From Odobenus rosmarus divergens (Eukaryota > Chordata > Mammalia > Carnivora > Odobenidae), in assembly GCF_000321225.1 (NCBI RefSeq), contig NW_004450397.1, positions 2,189,439 through 2,253,438 on the forward strand: a stretch of DNA of 64,000 bases, in the 5' to 3' direction. Under the pieces are notes generated by a model, which was not told the origin of the DNA, did no database searches, and was given only the letters and a program-made list of their open reading frames with translations. Positions within the stretch are counted from its first letter, which is position 1. Each line of letters starts with the position of its first letter. Of the stretch, positions 1 to 11,309 are shown one piece after another. Made by a program: the position numbers and the translations under genes.

Positions 1-506
1 ATGAGTTAATGTTTGTAATTTTGTTATCAGAAACTGAATCCTATAAAGTGTTCATTATTTCTCCTGTTGTTCGACTTCTTCAAAAGACTGATTGAGAGAT
101 AAGCAGAATGATAAAACTTGAATATACTGGGGAAATTCTCAATGAATTAAAAGCCTATGGAATCAATGCTTACTAAATATCCTTCTACGTTTTTCTTTAC
201 AAAGTGCTATATGAAAATAGGTGGATAAAAACTCAGTGCCCTCTGACAGCTTGAAGTACAAGTCTCATAATAGTAGCACAAGAGAATGAGATATTTAATA
301 AAGATCTTATTAAGTGCAACATATAATACATCAGCACAGAAGCCTAATGCAGACAGGACTGTTAGAGAATGCCACTCACCTGATTTCCCCTACAGCATCA
401 GAGCATTTTAATTGTAAATGGTAGGGTCCACTAAAGCCTTTAAGACATTCACATGTCAAGTAGTACCCAATTCTGATATATACACTGACAGTTCCTAGAT
501 GTGTTT

Positions 507-636
507 CCTATCATCCCCAAAAGTTTCCTCCCACCCACGTTATTATTATTATTTATTATAAAATAATATAACATCTACCCTCTTAGAAATTTTTAAGTAT
601 ACAATACAATATTATTGATTGTATGTTATACAATAG
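507..636 (-). repeat. Copy 1 of a local 130-bp duplication (L1M 3' UTR fragment)
   Basis: The segment from 'cctatcatccccaaaagttt' to 'cagtag/caatag' matches 4106-4239 with only about four substitutions and one 4-bp indel. The wider 4.1-kb locus is an antisense L1M-type 3' UTR, whereas similarity here stops abruptly at both ends. This makes it look like a copied piece of the other locus rather than an independent insertion. Confidence 0.75.
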
Positions 637-1452
637 TGTTGTACGACATAGTGTTAATAGTGACTAAATGACTTAAGCATTTATGGGAAATGATAATATC
701 ACCAATTTCTGTAATAAGAATTATTGATATTTAAAATACACACATATAAATAATGAACTATGAAAGACTAATACTAAGTAGAAGTCGCTAAAATCATGAA
801 CCCCAAAATCATGAGACTATCTTAAGTTCAAAGTCAGCCTCCATCCATTACTGAATGTGAACTTGAACAACTTATATAATATCTGAACCTCTGTTTACTT
901 AGTCAAAAAATAACAAAACTTATAGCACCAGCGTCAGTCACTCAGTCAGATACTTGACAAAAATTTATGGAATAACTGCTATGCATGTGCCAGTCGCTGT
1001 TGGGGCTGAGTATACAGCAAGTACACAACAAACAAACAGGCCTAACCCACTGCTCTCCTGAGCTTTTATTCCACATGTGATAAGTAAACACTTAGTACAA
1101 ATTCTGGTGCGCATTCAGTTTTCATACAGTGCTAGATATCATTACTGTTAACTGATGAGGAAGAGGAGGAAGATTTCAGACACCAGTGCCTCACTGTGGA
1201 GTTTGGTAATAACACTGAACTTAAGTATCTTGGAAATATTTCTGGTCCGTGGCCCTTAACTTGTGTTCCCAATCTTGATCTTCCACACAGAGTGATCTGA
1301 GTTGTGATTTGCCAGTTTTGATTGGGGGTCTTTATTACTATGACCCAGTCTTTGCTGATATACTTATTCAGTGACTAATTCAATAATAAGTATTGATTGA
1401 TTGTTATGAAAACATTCTCATCTATATATGCTGGGTATATTTCTGTTCACTT
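637..1452. repeat. MIR (about 845-935) and antisense L2 (about 960-1100) fragments in unassigned DNA
   Basis: At 845-935 the sequence follows the MIR core ('tgtgaacttgaacaactt', 'ctgaacctctgtttactt'). At 960-1100 it follows the reverse complement of the L2 3' end ('tgctatgcatgtgccagtcg', then a 'tatacagcaagtacacaaca' section). Both are strongly diverged. The rest, 637-844 and 1101-1452, shows nothing assignable. Confidence 0.45.
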
Positions 1453-1470
1453 AAAGACCATTTAATGGAT

Positions 1471-1639
1471 GGGGATTCCTGGGTGGCTTGGTTGGGTAAG
1501 TGATTGACTCTTGGTTTTGGCCTAGGTCATGATCTCAGGGTCCTCTGTGCTCAGCATGGAGTCTGCTTCCCCTTTCCCTCTCCATCTGCCCCTCCCTCCG
1601 TTTATGCACTCTCTCAAATAAATAAATATATATTTTTAA
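1471..1639 (+). mobile_element. CAN SINE (diverged, sense)
   Basis: The tRNA-derived head 'attcctgggtggcttggttg' is followed by 'aggtcatgatctcagggtcc', a CT-rich body and an AATAAATA/A-rich tail. An 18-bp target-site duplication with one mismatch, 'aaagaccatttaatggat', flanks it at 1453-1470 and 1640-1657. Divergence in the head and body suggests an older copy. Confidence 0.9.
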
Positions 1640-1657
1640 AAAGACCATTTCATGGAT

Positions 1658-3480
1658 AAGGTAAAAAATTCCATTAAAAATGGAATATCTGTGCTTGATC
1701 AAAATTTGTCCAGAATGATTACAAGAAAACTCATTTATAGATAAGAGATACTTAAAAAAAAAAGAATCATTGTTAGAAAAGGTTTATATGAGCAAAGAAA
1801 CCAGAGACTGTGATGAGTAGGATCAGACCATACAAAGTGAAAGTAAACATTACAGGTGGTTTGGAGGAGGCCCCAAATTAGAAGGGATCAGAAGGAGTCT
1901 GGAAAAACACTTTCAAAACTGAAAAACACTTTCAAAACTGATTAACTACCAATGAGGTTGTGTTTATATTTTTTCCTTAACTTCTACAAATAACTCCCTC
2001 ACAAAAGTCATTTTGGAAACTTATCTTCCAAAGTCCTTAAAGACATCAATGATTTTAGTTATCTTACTTAAAGAGGGTAATTTATCATATAGTCAAGTGT
2101 GCACGTGTCTGCCAGGAAAGCTTCAAGTCAACATATATCATACTCAGTAGCTTCAAGGATTTGGTTTGCCTTCTTATGTGTGTTTGAATATAGAATTCAT
2201 TTCAATATGACATTTTTTACCTCTCATCATATTTTCTTCTAATTAAGTTCTATAAATGTATCCTGAACCACATTTGAGCTGTAATAAATTCCTTTCCTGA
2301 ATTGGCCTTCTGAAAGTCACAAACCAACATTGTGATAAATTACAAAATGACTAATTTCCCTTTTGTGTTTATTCTGAGCAGCAGAATGCTAGAGAAAAAT
2401 GAAGCAGTATTTCACTAGAAAGAAGGTCCTGCTTGTAGTGATTATATGCCTGTAAATTGAATATTTCCAACAGTGACTGACCCCAGCAAATTTCCAAAAC
2501 TGTAGAGGTCTAATGCAAGGACATAATTTTGCAGCCCCAAATTTTGGGATTTAATGGTATTACTGGAAGGGATCCATAATGAGGAAAATTTTGCTCTCAT
2601 GTAAGCCCTGGAGTCAACGATGTAGGTGTGGACTGAGACCATGATGTCATTGGGAAATTGATTTCCTAAATTCTGTATAGCAGAAGAAAGGAACAAGGCC
2701 ATTCATAGAATGGACAGCAGGAGAAATTAATGTGTAATTTTTATTTTTTAAGTTATTTGTTTTACTTCACTATATAGGCAAGTAAATGCATTATGTCTTT
2801 GATATGAGATGGCTATGTTGAAATTGAACAATTTGTTGGTAATATATAGGCTGGTATTTTAATAGGTGCTTAACATTGGGCACATTTGTTCCTATTACAT
2901 TGTAAAGCATAGATGAAACTCTATATAAATAAGATTAAAGCATTGCCATAGATAAAATATAAGGCATTAACCTTGTAGACTCTTGATTTTAGAATGGTTT
3001 AATTCCAGTATTGAAATAGCCACAATGATCATAGCCCAGTTCAAATAATACTGCTTAATGTGTTAATCATTAATTTTACATACTTCTTTCTCATTTCCCT
3101 CTATGCCTTTATAGAGTGGGAATTGCCTTATGCATCCTGAATTCGTTACCGTAATTTGTGTACTGTGCATTGACTGAAGCCAATTTAAGTGGCATATTAG
3201 CTTAGAATTTGAGCTTCTTCACTTTGTGTAGATAGTGGGCCATGGAGTTAATGTTTCATTTATAGTATTTGTTATAGAGCTATAATAATGTGGTTATGAT
3301 TCATGATCTTTTCCTGGATAATGCCTGATTTAAGATACACTGTAGTCTGAAAAGAGTCTTGATTTTCTATAATAAGCATGGCTACTGGTCCAAATATCCT
3401 AACACCAAATTATCACTGACATAAATTTTCCTCTGTAAAAAGAAAATCAGAATTATTGTTTTCAAGTCAGGATTAAGATA
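1658..3480. other. Unassigned intronic DNA with a 19-bp tandem duplication
   Basis: The only structure seen is 'gaaaaacactttcaaaact' present twice head to tail at 1902-1920 and 1921-1939. No repeat family was recognised in the remainder, and the short open frames have no recognisable content. Confidence 0.5.
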
Positions 3481-3489
3481 TTCACCTAA

Positions 3490-3625
3490 ACCAATCATCT
3501 TATTTTGCAAATGAGGAATCTGAGATGCAGTGACGTTTGTTGGATTGATGGTGATCAGAAACCTGTAAGCATTAGAGCTATAGCCAGGACATAGAACTTG
3601 GCTCTTCTGATTCCAGAGCCAACAC
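3490..3625 (-). repeat. MIR fragment
   Basis: 'tttgcaaatgaggaatctga' followed by 'acttggctcttctgattcca' matches the antisense pattern of MIR (atgaggaaactgaggc ... tctgactcc). It lies about 120 bp before the exon A acceptor and is strongly diverged. Confidence 0.55.
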
Positions 3626-3744
3626 TCAGCGAGCGGTCCTGCCTTGCTGAGACAGGATAACCCCTGTCATTTCATTTATTCGAAATGTGGAACCATTTGC
3701 TCTTATCTCCCCATAACACTCTTTTCTTGTCTCTCCCTCTGCAG

Positions 3745-3888
3745 CATCATCATGCACCCCCGCAAAGACATCCTAGTCACCTGTGGGGAGGACCGCCTCT
3801 GGAAGTTGGTGGGGCTCCCCAAAGGCAACGTGCTTCTCACAGGATTCGGCCACACCGACTGGCTTTCCAAGTGCTGCTTCCATCCCGG
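3745..3888 (+). CDS. SPAG16: SPAG16 internal coding exon A (WD40 blade end and start of next)
   Basis: This 144-bp exon encodes part of the C-terminal WD40 propeller of SPAG16/PF20, a scaffold protein of the central-pair apparatus of motile cilia and sperm flagella. It begins with the last base of a split codon (phase 2). The peptide contains HPRKDILVTCGEDRLWKL, which closes one blade, and GFGHTDWLSKCCFHP, which opens the next with the canonical GH dipeptide. The acceptor is good: a pyrimidine-rich stretch ends in 'ctctccctctgcag' at 3744. The donor at 3889 is GG|gtcagt, with C at +3, weaker than consensus. The exon is clearly richer in G+C than its flanks. It joins exon B in frame. SPAG16 is recognised from remembered PF20 family sequence, not from a search. 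Length 144 is divisible by 3, so skipping would keep the frame. The exon number was not determined. Confidence 0.93.
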
Positions 3889-3894
3889 GTCAGT
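3886..3894 (+). promoter_or_regulatory. Suboptimal 5' splice site of exon A
   Basis: The junction reads CGG|GTCAGT. It has the obligatory GT and the G at +5, but C instead of A/G at +3 and G rather than A at -2. The donor of exon B, AG|GTAAGA, fits U1 snRNA pairing much better. Confidence 0.75.
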
Positions 3895-3971
3895 ACACAC
3901 AACTCCCTGAACCTGCCTACTCTTTCCAGGAATACACTTATTTACTCTGTTTTGTCACTCTACTGGCTTTT

Positions 3972-4290
3972 TTTTTTTTTTTAACCACTCTATTGAAGTA
4001 TGAATGACATACAAAAAATTGTGCAAAGTTAATGCATGAAACTTGGTAAGTTTGAAGATAAGTATACATCCTTAAACCACCACTACAATCTATGCCATAA
4101 ACACACCTATCATCCCCAAAAGTTTCCTCCCACCCACATTATTATTATTATTTATTATAAAATACTTAATATAACATCTACCCTCTTAGAAATTTTTAAG
4201 TATACAATACAATATTATTGACTGTATGCTATACAGTAGATCTCTAGGACTTAGTCATCTTGTATAAATGAAACTTTATACTTTGCTGGC
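3972..4290 (-). mobile_element. L1M-type LINE-1 3' UTR (antisense)
   Basis: The sequence runs poly(T), 'ctctattgaagtatgaatga', 'aagtatacatccttaaacca', 'caatacaatattattgac', 'agtagatctctaggactt'. This is the reverse complement of the 3' end of an ancient eutherian L1 (…AATAAAG end). It starts about 80 bp after exon A. Its part 4106-4239 is nearly identical to 507-636. Confidence 0.75.
4106..4239 (-). repeat. Copy 2 of the local 130-bp duplication
   Basis: This is the partner of 507-636. It carries 'ctta' where the other copy lacks four bases, and differs otherwise at about four positions. It is continuous with L1M sequence on both sides, so it is probably the source copy. Confidence 0.75.
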
Positions 4291-6919
4291 TTTGATGACA
4301 CTTTTCTCTCTAGAACCCCACACCCTCCACTGAATTTTGAGACACGTAGATAAATGCTTTTTTTGGCTTTCATTATATTGACTTTAGATTGAATGCTTTT
4401 GATATTTGGAACATTTGGAACACATTTAACAAAAGTAGTAAGTATCCCAGGACAAGCACTATTAATGTTCCTTGCACACACAAGCTCTGACAAGGCACAT
4501 GGATTTCTAGTCAAGAATACATGCCAGTGTTTACTTTGCTTCTGTTAATCTTGCAGCTTTTCCTCTTAGAATTAAGTTATCCACCAAAAAGAATCAGAAG
4601 GCAGTGATCAATTTCTTTAAAAAATTTAATGACACTCAAGATATTAAAGATAAAGCAAAAGTGAAAGCATCGAACCCTGTAATTGCAGAATTCACTATAT
4701 TTTGGTACCCAGAGGCCAAGGGCACAGAAGTAAAGACATTGTTAAACACATAGATAATGTTATTTCTAGTGGCAGAAAGCTCTGCCCACACTTGTTCCTG
4801 GGGGCAACTCCTACCCGCAATCCTGACTGTATTCTCTTGCTCATCGTTCATTTAACATTTGTAAATACTCTTGCACCTGGCTCTAACACTCTCTGGTCTA
4901 GGTACTCTTGGAGACTCAGTTCTTGGTACAATTTCTAAACCATTCCATTGGGAAATTTTGTTCTTAGGAGGACTCTATTGATTTATTTTCAAATTTTCAA
5001 AATTTTAAATTTTGTTTTCACAAAATTCCCTTTCTTTTTAAACTGTCTTATCAAATGCCAATGAAATTAGATTTAAATAAAAATAAACTAAATTGTTCAG
5101 AAATTTGTGAGTTAATGAGAAAAGTGAGCTGATTTATTTTAATTTTTGAAATGCTCCTCAAAGTGTAATTTATTTTTGGTACTAGGTGTGTGAACCTAAT
5201 TTTTAAACATTTCATATCTGGTATATAGATAAACAGATTCACGCCACTCCTCACCCCTTAGGAACATAAAGCCCGTCTTGGCTAGCAGAGACAAGGCAAT
5301 TAGTAGTATAGTCTATCACTTTTGTAGCTGCTGGGCATGCTAATCAGATTTCCATAATACCCTGTTACCATGGCAGCCAGTGACTCAGAGATTTTCTCAT
5401 TAGTGCTTGACCAGCACAAGGTCCTTTTAATAGATCTTCCTGTTTTCCCACTCAATTACTGAAATTAAAATGAGGTGAAATACATCATTATTCACTCATA
5501 ATATGAATTTACATTCAGTACTTTCTTTGGCAGAATTGTAGTGAAATGCAGCTACACACTTTTTTTTTCTAGTACATAGGGTAAAAATAATGAGAAACAA
5601 ATATATTAAAACTTAAATGTTTTTAAGTGAGAGATACTGAATAGCCAGTGTTCTTTTTGTAGAATTAATGAAAAATAATAAGTGATTATTAGAAACAACA
5701 AGAAAACAATCTCTTTTATATTTGGGATAGAAATCAATCATAAAAAGTTTATATTTGAAACCTCAAAAAATTTATAATGTGAATTAACACTGATGCCCAT
5801 ATGCACATAATATATGTATAATACATTTATTTAGTATACATACATATATGTTTATGTTTTAAAATTTGTTGAAATTTATACTTTCTGAAATTTAAATTTG
5901 TGACATTTGATTTTTATTATGGTTTAGGTAATTTGATCAGTAAAAAATAGTTTATTGTTGAAGGTAATATTTTTTTCTATTTCTCTATATAGTCATCTAT
6001 AATTAAAAAATTAAACACAAAATAAATTTGATTCAAATAGGATACTTCAATATTTAGTTGGATCTTTGACTAGTGAATGCAATTATAGTCTTTCTCAGAG
6101 CCCATCTGTGTGATCAGCTTGATTCTGCTCCCTTGGAAGAGGCTCAGAGTGGACACACAATATACTGACACATACCTGTGTCTTCACATAGGATAAGAAA
6201 CTTGTACATTTTAATTTTTAATTGTAGTTGTTCCTAGGTGCAACTAGGAAATGTAACAACGTAACTTCCGGTTGGATATGACAGTGGTATACCCTGACTT
6301 ACCAAAATTAGTCTTTGTTGTCCTATTTCCTTTGCCACAGTAGACCTCTTCAATGCATAAACGATAAAGGCAATAGTCATAATAATATTAATATCAGGCA
6401 AAGAAGGATTGACAGATGAAAAAAATAAAATGAGAAGATGACTTCTCACCTGAGGATTTAGATAATATGATGCGGAAATATATAAAACAAAAGATCTGAT
6501 AAATATAGGAAGATTCTGACAAAACTATAGTCATCAGAGTCAAAGATTATCTCAGTTTTTAATCTGTCAAGTAAACAAAATTACAATGAAACTAGAGGAA
6601 CTAATGAACTAGTAAGTGTATTTAGTAGTATATGTTGAACTTCATACTTTATGAACAGAAAATATAGATTCTTTGAAATCATTTATTGTTGTTGTTTTTA
6701 AACATATAAATCTTACACCAAAAATTTAGTGTAAATAAGTTCTTCAGAATAGATATTATACAATCTGTAATTTGTAAACAAGATTTAATAATAAAAGAAA
6801 ATCAATAACTAAAATAAAATAAAACTTGCATTATTAAAAAGTAAATAAATGAATATTGAGTCACAGAGGGACTGTAAACTGTTACTACCTAGTTGGTAAA
6901 CAATCACTACCACAATACT
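4291..6919. other. Unassigned A+T-rich intronic DNA
   Basis: No repeat family, gene or regulatory structure could be assigned with confidence. The interval is A+T-rich with A-rich runs toward its right end, which leads into a probable old L1 remnant. Confidence 0.4.
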
Positions 6920-7260
6920 TACCAAATGTATGAGATGTAATCAAAGCTGTAGTCAGAGTAAAATTCATAGCTTTCAATGCTTTAGTATTAAACACATACC
7001 AAAAAAAGAGAAAATAAATGAATTATATATTCAAATTAAAAAATACAACTGTTAAACAAAATGTAGAAGAGCAAAAGAATGAATAAATGAAAAATAGAAA
7101 TTAAATTAGAATAAAAAGAGTGAATATGTATTAATCTAAAAGGTTTTTTGAGAAAAAATGGTAAAATAAGAAACTATAATAATATAAGTAGATACCTCAA
7201 AAAAACTACTGGAAAAATAAAAGTGAGGAGACAGAAATATAAACCTTAGTGATTTGGGAG
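6920..7260 (+). mobile_element. Very old L1 ORF2 remnant (sense)
   Basis: 'tgagatgtaatcaaagctgt ... gtaaaattcatagctttcaa' and the following A-rich stretch with '...aggttttttgagaaaaaa' follow the order of the L1 ORF2 segment between the endonuclease and reverse transcriptase domains. The reading frame is destroyed. Assignment rests on word order only. Confidence 0.4.
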
Positions 7261-7298
7261 GAGTTAAAGCCACAGAGATAAAATATAGGTACATTTTG

Positions 7299-7347
<49 letters not shown>
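7299..7347. repeat. (TA)n(CA)n microsatellite
   Basis: An interrupted TA run of about 32 bp passes directly into about 17 bp of CA repeat. Such compound tracts are usually length-variable. Confidence 0.95.
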
Positions 7348-8334
7348 GTTTGGAACTTTTGATAAAATAATGATTTCTATAAAAGTAAACATTACCAACA
7401 CTGAATCAATGGAATGTAAACCCAGAATAGATTAATAACAATGGAGAAAAAAAAACAGTTCTGGAATTTCTACCTTGCATTCCCATGTTGAGCAGTTCTA
7501 TTTGTTGAGTTTTTAAAACTTTAAAAAAAATCAATTAATTTTTAGGTTCAAGGAATTCTTTGTAGGCAAGGAAAATAAGGAAATTTTATTGCTGGTTTTA
7601 AAAATATAGCAAATACATAACTCTAAACTGAACAAATGCAGTCCCCCCCATAACTATAGGACCATTTCACAATTATAGACGCAAAACTTTTAAAGAGAAA
7701 GTAGAAAATGGAATTCAGTCATATGTTTAAAAAAAGCAATATATAATGACCAAATAAGAAATAGCCAGTTCTACAGTGATCCTGCTAAGGAACTAAGAAA
7801 CTTAGATACAAACAAAATCAGTTCTACTGTAAACAACTGATGGTAATGACCAGTGTGTGTATAGTATTATTTTGAAACAATACAGCCTTTGGGAGACTGG
7901 CCCTTTGTGACAAAAGTTTTTAAATGCCGTCAGTTGTATAGTCTGTATAATATTGGCCCAATGCTTATAATTAAAAGTTTTCCATATACATTTTCTTTTG
8001 CGAGTTACAAATATGTTAGAAAATGCCAGTGTTCAAACTGTTTTAATAAAAAATAATCATTATCATTAAAGGAAAGAAAAATATGTGGCTATTATTACAT
8101 ATTTACCACTAGATGGCAATCATACATTGGTAAGGTAAAGCACTCTTTGCAATTACAGGGTAGACTAAAGAACTAGCTGTGAAAGAGATTCATCAGTTAC
8201 TGAAAATGGTGACTGACTGGAACAATGCAGAGGATGTGTGTTGGTATTGCACCGTTGAAAGAGTGAAATGTACAGTGCCACAAAGTAGAAACTAAGCATA
8301 CTTCAGTGCAGGGTAGATGCCCTACTCTAAATCA
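7348..8334. other. Unassigned intronic DNA
   Basis: Nothing beyond A+T-rich unique-looking sequence is visible, apart from a short C run at about 7642-7648. Confidence 0.4.
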
Positions 8335-8548
8335 CTGACACATGGAATCAGCTTCAGGCTGCCCATGTTAGAATCCCAGTTTCACCTTTGTTAGTCCTGT
8401 CAGTTTTCTCTGTGAAATGGGCAGAGTAATAATACCACTTTGTAGGTTGATGATGAAGGCTAAATGGTATAGTATATTAAAAACACAAATACTATTGCCT
8501 GATGCATATATGCTCAATAAATATTACCTATTGTTATTTGTTATTCAT
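8335..8548 (+). repeat. MIR element
   Basis: The order 'gaatcccagtttcacctttg', 'ctctgtgaaatgggcagagt', 'aataataccactttgtaggt' and the tail 'atgctcaataaatattacct' reproduces a nearly full-length MIR in sense orientation. Confidence 0.7.
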
Positions 8549-10600
8549 TTATTTCATGTATTTTGAGAACTTAGAGATAATACAAAACTTTTTATAAAGC
8601 TGGTAGCCTTAAACACAATGGGATGAGAAAGGAAGAGTATGCTGTGATGTCTGGGTCTCACCAAGCCCCATTAGAAAAACACTATCAAACCATATTTCAT
8701 TATGTCTGAAGTTCTCACCAAGTTAAACATCAAAACATTTATAAATTTAAAAATAAACAATGTGAAAAGATGTATGTATATCTACTCTTAGCTCTTAGAA
8801 AACATAAATGTTTTTTAAAACTTATACCAATAAACTTACCATATTTTGTTTTTAAAGAAGAGAGAAAGAATTCTGCGTATTTCATAGGTTTTTTAGGTTT
8901 CAGATTATGTTTTAGGATGAAAATTTCTTTTGACTAGAAACACCAAAAACAAAAGCTTTTTAAAATAGCTTTTTTTTTAGTTTGTTTTTTGACGAATGTA
9001 AAGCATATAGTGTTTGACCTATATCCACAGGCATTTTTTTATTATTGTTGGTCCATTTAGACTAGCTTTGGGCAATTGAAACACAGAATTGCATATCAGT
9101 CTCCAGGTTAATATTAATAGATCAATAAAATACACACTATGCTACCTTAATAATATACTATTTACTCTTTTCCCAAACCAGGGAACTATACCAATGACAG
9201 GTAGTTTTGAGGCAAATACAATGTCCAGTTATCTGATGCTTAGGCTTACATTTTCTTTTGTATGCCCAGAGCTTATTACGTGAAACAGCATGTATCTTCC
9301 CAAATATCTCTATAAAATGAAAGTATTTAGGATTAGTGGTTTAAACAATTTCAGAGTGCTGCATTTTTTTCCTGAGTTCATTGCCTGAGGCAGAAATAGA
9401 CCTGAAAGCATCCTGTGAAACATAACTTCTACCCTTATAAGCTGATTTGTGAATTGTGAATAAATAGGCCTCTACAAAATCCCTCATACTCTCTCTTCCC
9501 TGTACAAGCTATCTATTTGTGTATTTATATGGTGCCTAAAACCATAGTGTGAAAGTTCCTTGACAAGTATATCATTTAGTTATTAAAAAAAAGAACAGAA
9601 GCATGAATAACCTTTTTTATTTGCTGGAAACACGGAGTCAAGAGTTCAAATTTCAAAGCATAATGAAGAAGTCAATGTACAATTTCCATAAGATTGTAGT
9701 GTCCTGCTTCTTCCTGAGCTTTAGAGGTAGATACTTTGATCATCTGGAAACCTCAGTAGATTTTTACCAAGATGATTTTGAGATATACCTGTTAAATGAT
9801 AATGGTCTACTTTATATTCTTTGAAGAGGTATATATTATGCTTTCCTTCTTAATATAGTAAGTCATCTTTGTATGAAGGAGATAAGCTTTAGAAGTAATA
9901 GCACAATTATTTAAATTTTTTGTTTAATTTTAAACTAATATGTGATCACCATAGAGAAAAGTGTTAAGAAAATAAAAATTTGGTGAAAACCTGACATTTA
10001 AAGTAATATGGAAAGTTTGGAAATCAGATTTCCTCCTCTCCAGGGTTTGTCGTAGTTGCTGTTTGTTGTTATTTGTGTTTCTTAGTGTCTTTCCTGAAAT
10101 AATTCAATAAAATGTATATTCTTTGTTGTGTATGGCCACAGAAGTCTGCTTATCTAGATAATGATGGGAAAAGTCCTGGTTAAATGCCTTGAATCAATAA
10201 GTCATCCAGTCTTTGGCAAGGGTCTCTGTATGCATGTTGGGACACATCCTCAACACTGTGGAAGTTTACAGAATGCCTTAGCCTTTGCTTCCCGCTTGCA
10301 CAAGTCCTCAAGGTCAGCCAGAGGTGAGAGATTAGATTCTCCTCAAGTCTTTTCTAGGTTCTGATGCACCTCTCCAAATGCATGTGTCCTTTGATATTCC
10401 TAGGAATATGGCAATATTTCAAAGTGCCTATGGACATTTAATTCTTCTGCTTTTCTGTTTAAGAATTTTGGTCAACCTCTTGTTTGACTAACTTTTACTG
10501 CTGCCTCTGGCAGCTGCAATATTAAACACATACTGCTAATTGTTTGCTATAAATGCCCTGGCAAATAATCTATTCATAGAGTAAGTTCTGATTCAGGTCA
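8549..10600. other. Unassigned intronic DNA
   Basis: Two kilobases of A+T-rich DNA without an assignable repeat. Short open frames at 9089-9283, 9603-9824 and 10161-10364 show no domain, no splice context and no family resemblance. Confidence 0.4.
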
Positions 10601-10859
10601 AATAAAAACAAGCTCTGCATAGAGGTATTTCCAGGGGGCTTCCAGAAAGTACAAATAATGGCATTTATCTGAGAATGGGGCTTTGTGATCTCCAAATTTG
10701 TTCTGCACCTCTAGTTGCTGGAACCATGGCTGATTTCATAGCCACCGTGATTGTGAGGCAGTTGATTTTCAAAGCTACTGCAGAGCTGGGGAGAGAAGAA
10801 TGGGAATGGGGCAATTTTTCTCCAATAAATATTCCTTGGGTGGGTACAGGCCTTTGGTT

Positions 10860-10897
<38 letters not shown>

Positions 10898-11309
10898 TTG
10901 TAGCAATTTTTGCCAGTGTTCTCTCTGTTTTTATGGAGGAGGAAATTTTTGAAGATTCTTATTCTGCCATTCTAGAAGTGCTTCCCCTTATGACTGGGCT
11001 TTGAGTGAAATTTATTCTCATGGTAATATTATTCAGAGAAAATTTGATATTTTACAGGTTCATGACAAATGAAGAATATTAGGCTTGGGGTTCTTTTGAT
11101 AAGATGATCTCATTAATAATGAATGGTATGTGTGCATGTATGTATGTGTATGTTTGTGACACTGGAAGGAACCCATTTTTTTGATACTTTGACTTCAGTC
11201 CAATAAAACTTATTTCAGAATTCCAGAATTAGAAAATAATACATTTGTGTTATTTTTTGCCACTAACTTTGAGGTAATATGTTATAGCACAGATAACAAG
11301 AAAACTAAT
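10601..11309. repeat. Unassigned sequence with a 29-nt poly(A) run
   Basis: An uninterrupted run of 29 A residues occupies 10867-10895. An AATAAA lies at 10824-10829, 38 nt upstream, which is the geometry of a retrocopy tail. However, no target-site duplication was found and no parent gene was recognised, so an expanded internal A tract of an old repeat is equally possible. Confidence 0.45.

Larger units (their letters stand above)
1..3744 (+). other. SPAG16: SPAG16 intron upstream of exon A (partial)
   Basis: No coding exon is recognisable here. The stretch holds a 130-bp duplicated segment, MIR and L2 fragments, a CAN SINE and a 19-bp tandem duplication, and otherwise A+T-rich unassigned DNA. 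It ends with the polypyrimidine tract and AG of the exon A acceptor. Confidence 0.85.

Noticed and set aside
3644..3744. Possible start codon and N-terminal extension upstream of exon A
   Set aside because: The acceptor 'ctctccctctgcag' at 3744 and the WD40 family alignment place the exon start at 3745; the upstream open frame is intron read-through.
3685..4007. Other-frame and minus-strand ORFs across exon A
   Set aside because: They are shadows of the G+C-richer SPAG16 exon in wrong frames.
10675..11004. 109-codon open frame with a poly-Lys run
   Set aside because: The Lys run is the 29-A tract; the rest has no recognisable domain or splice context.
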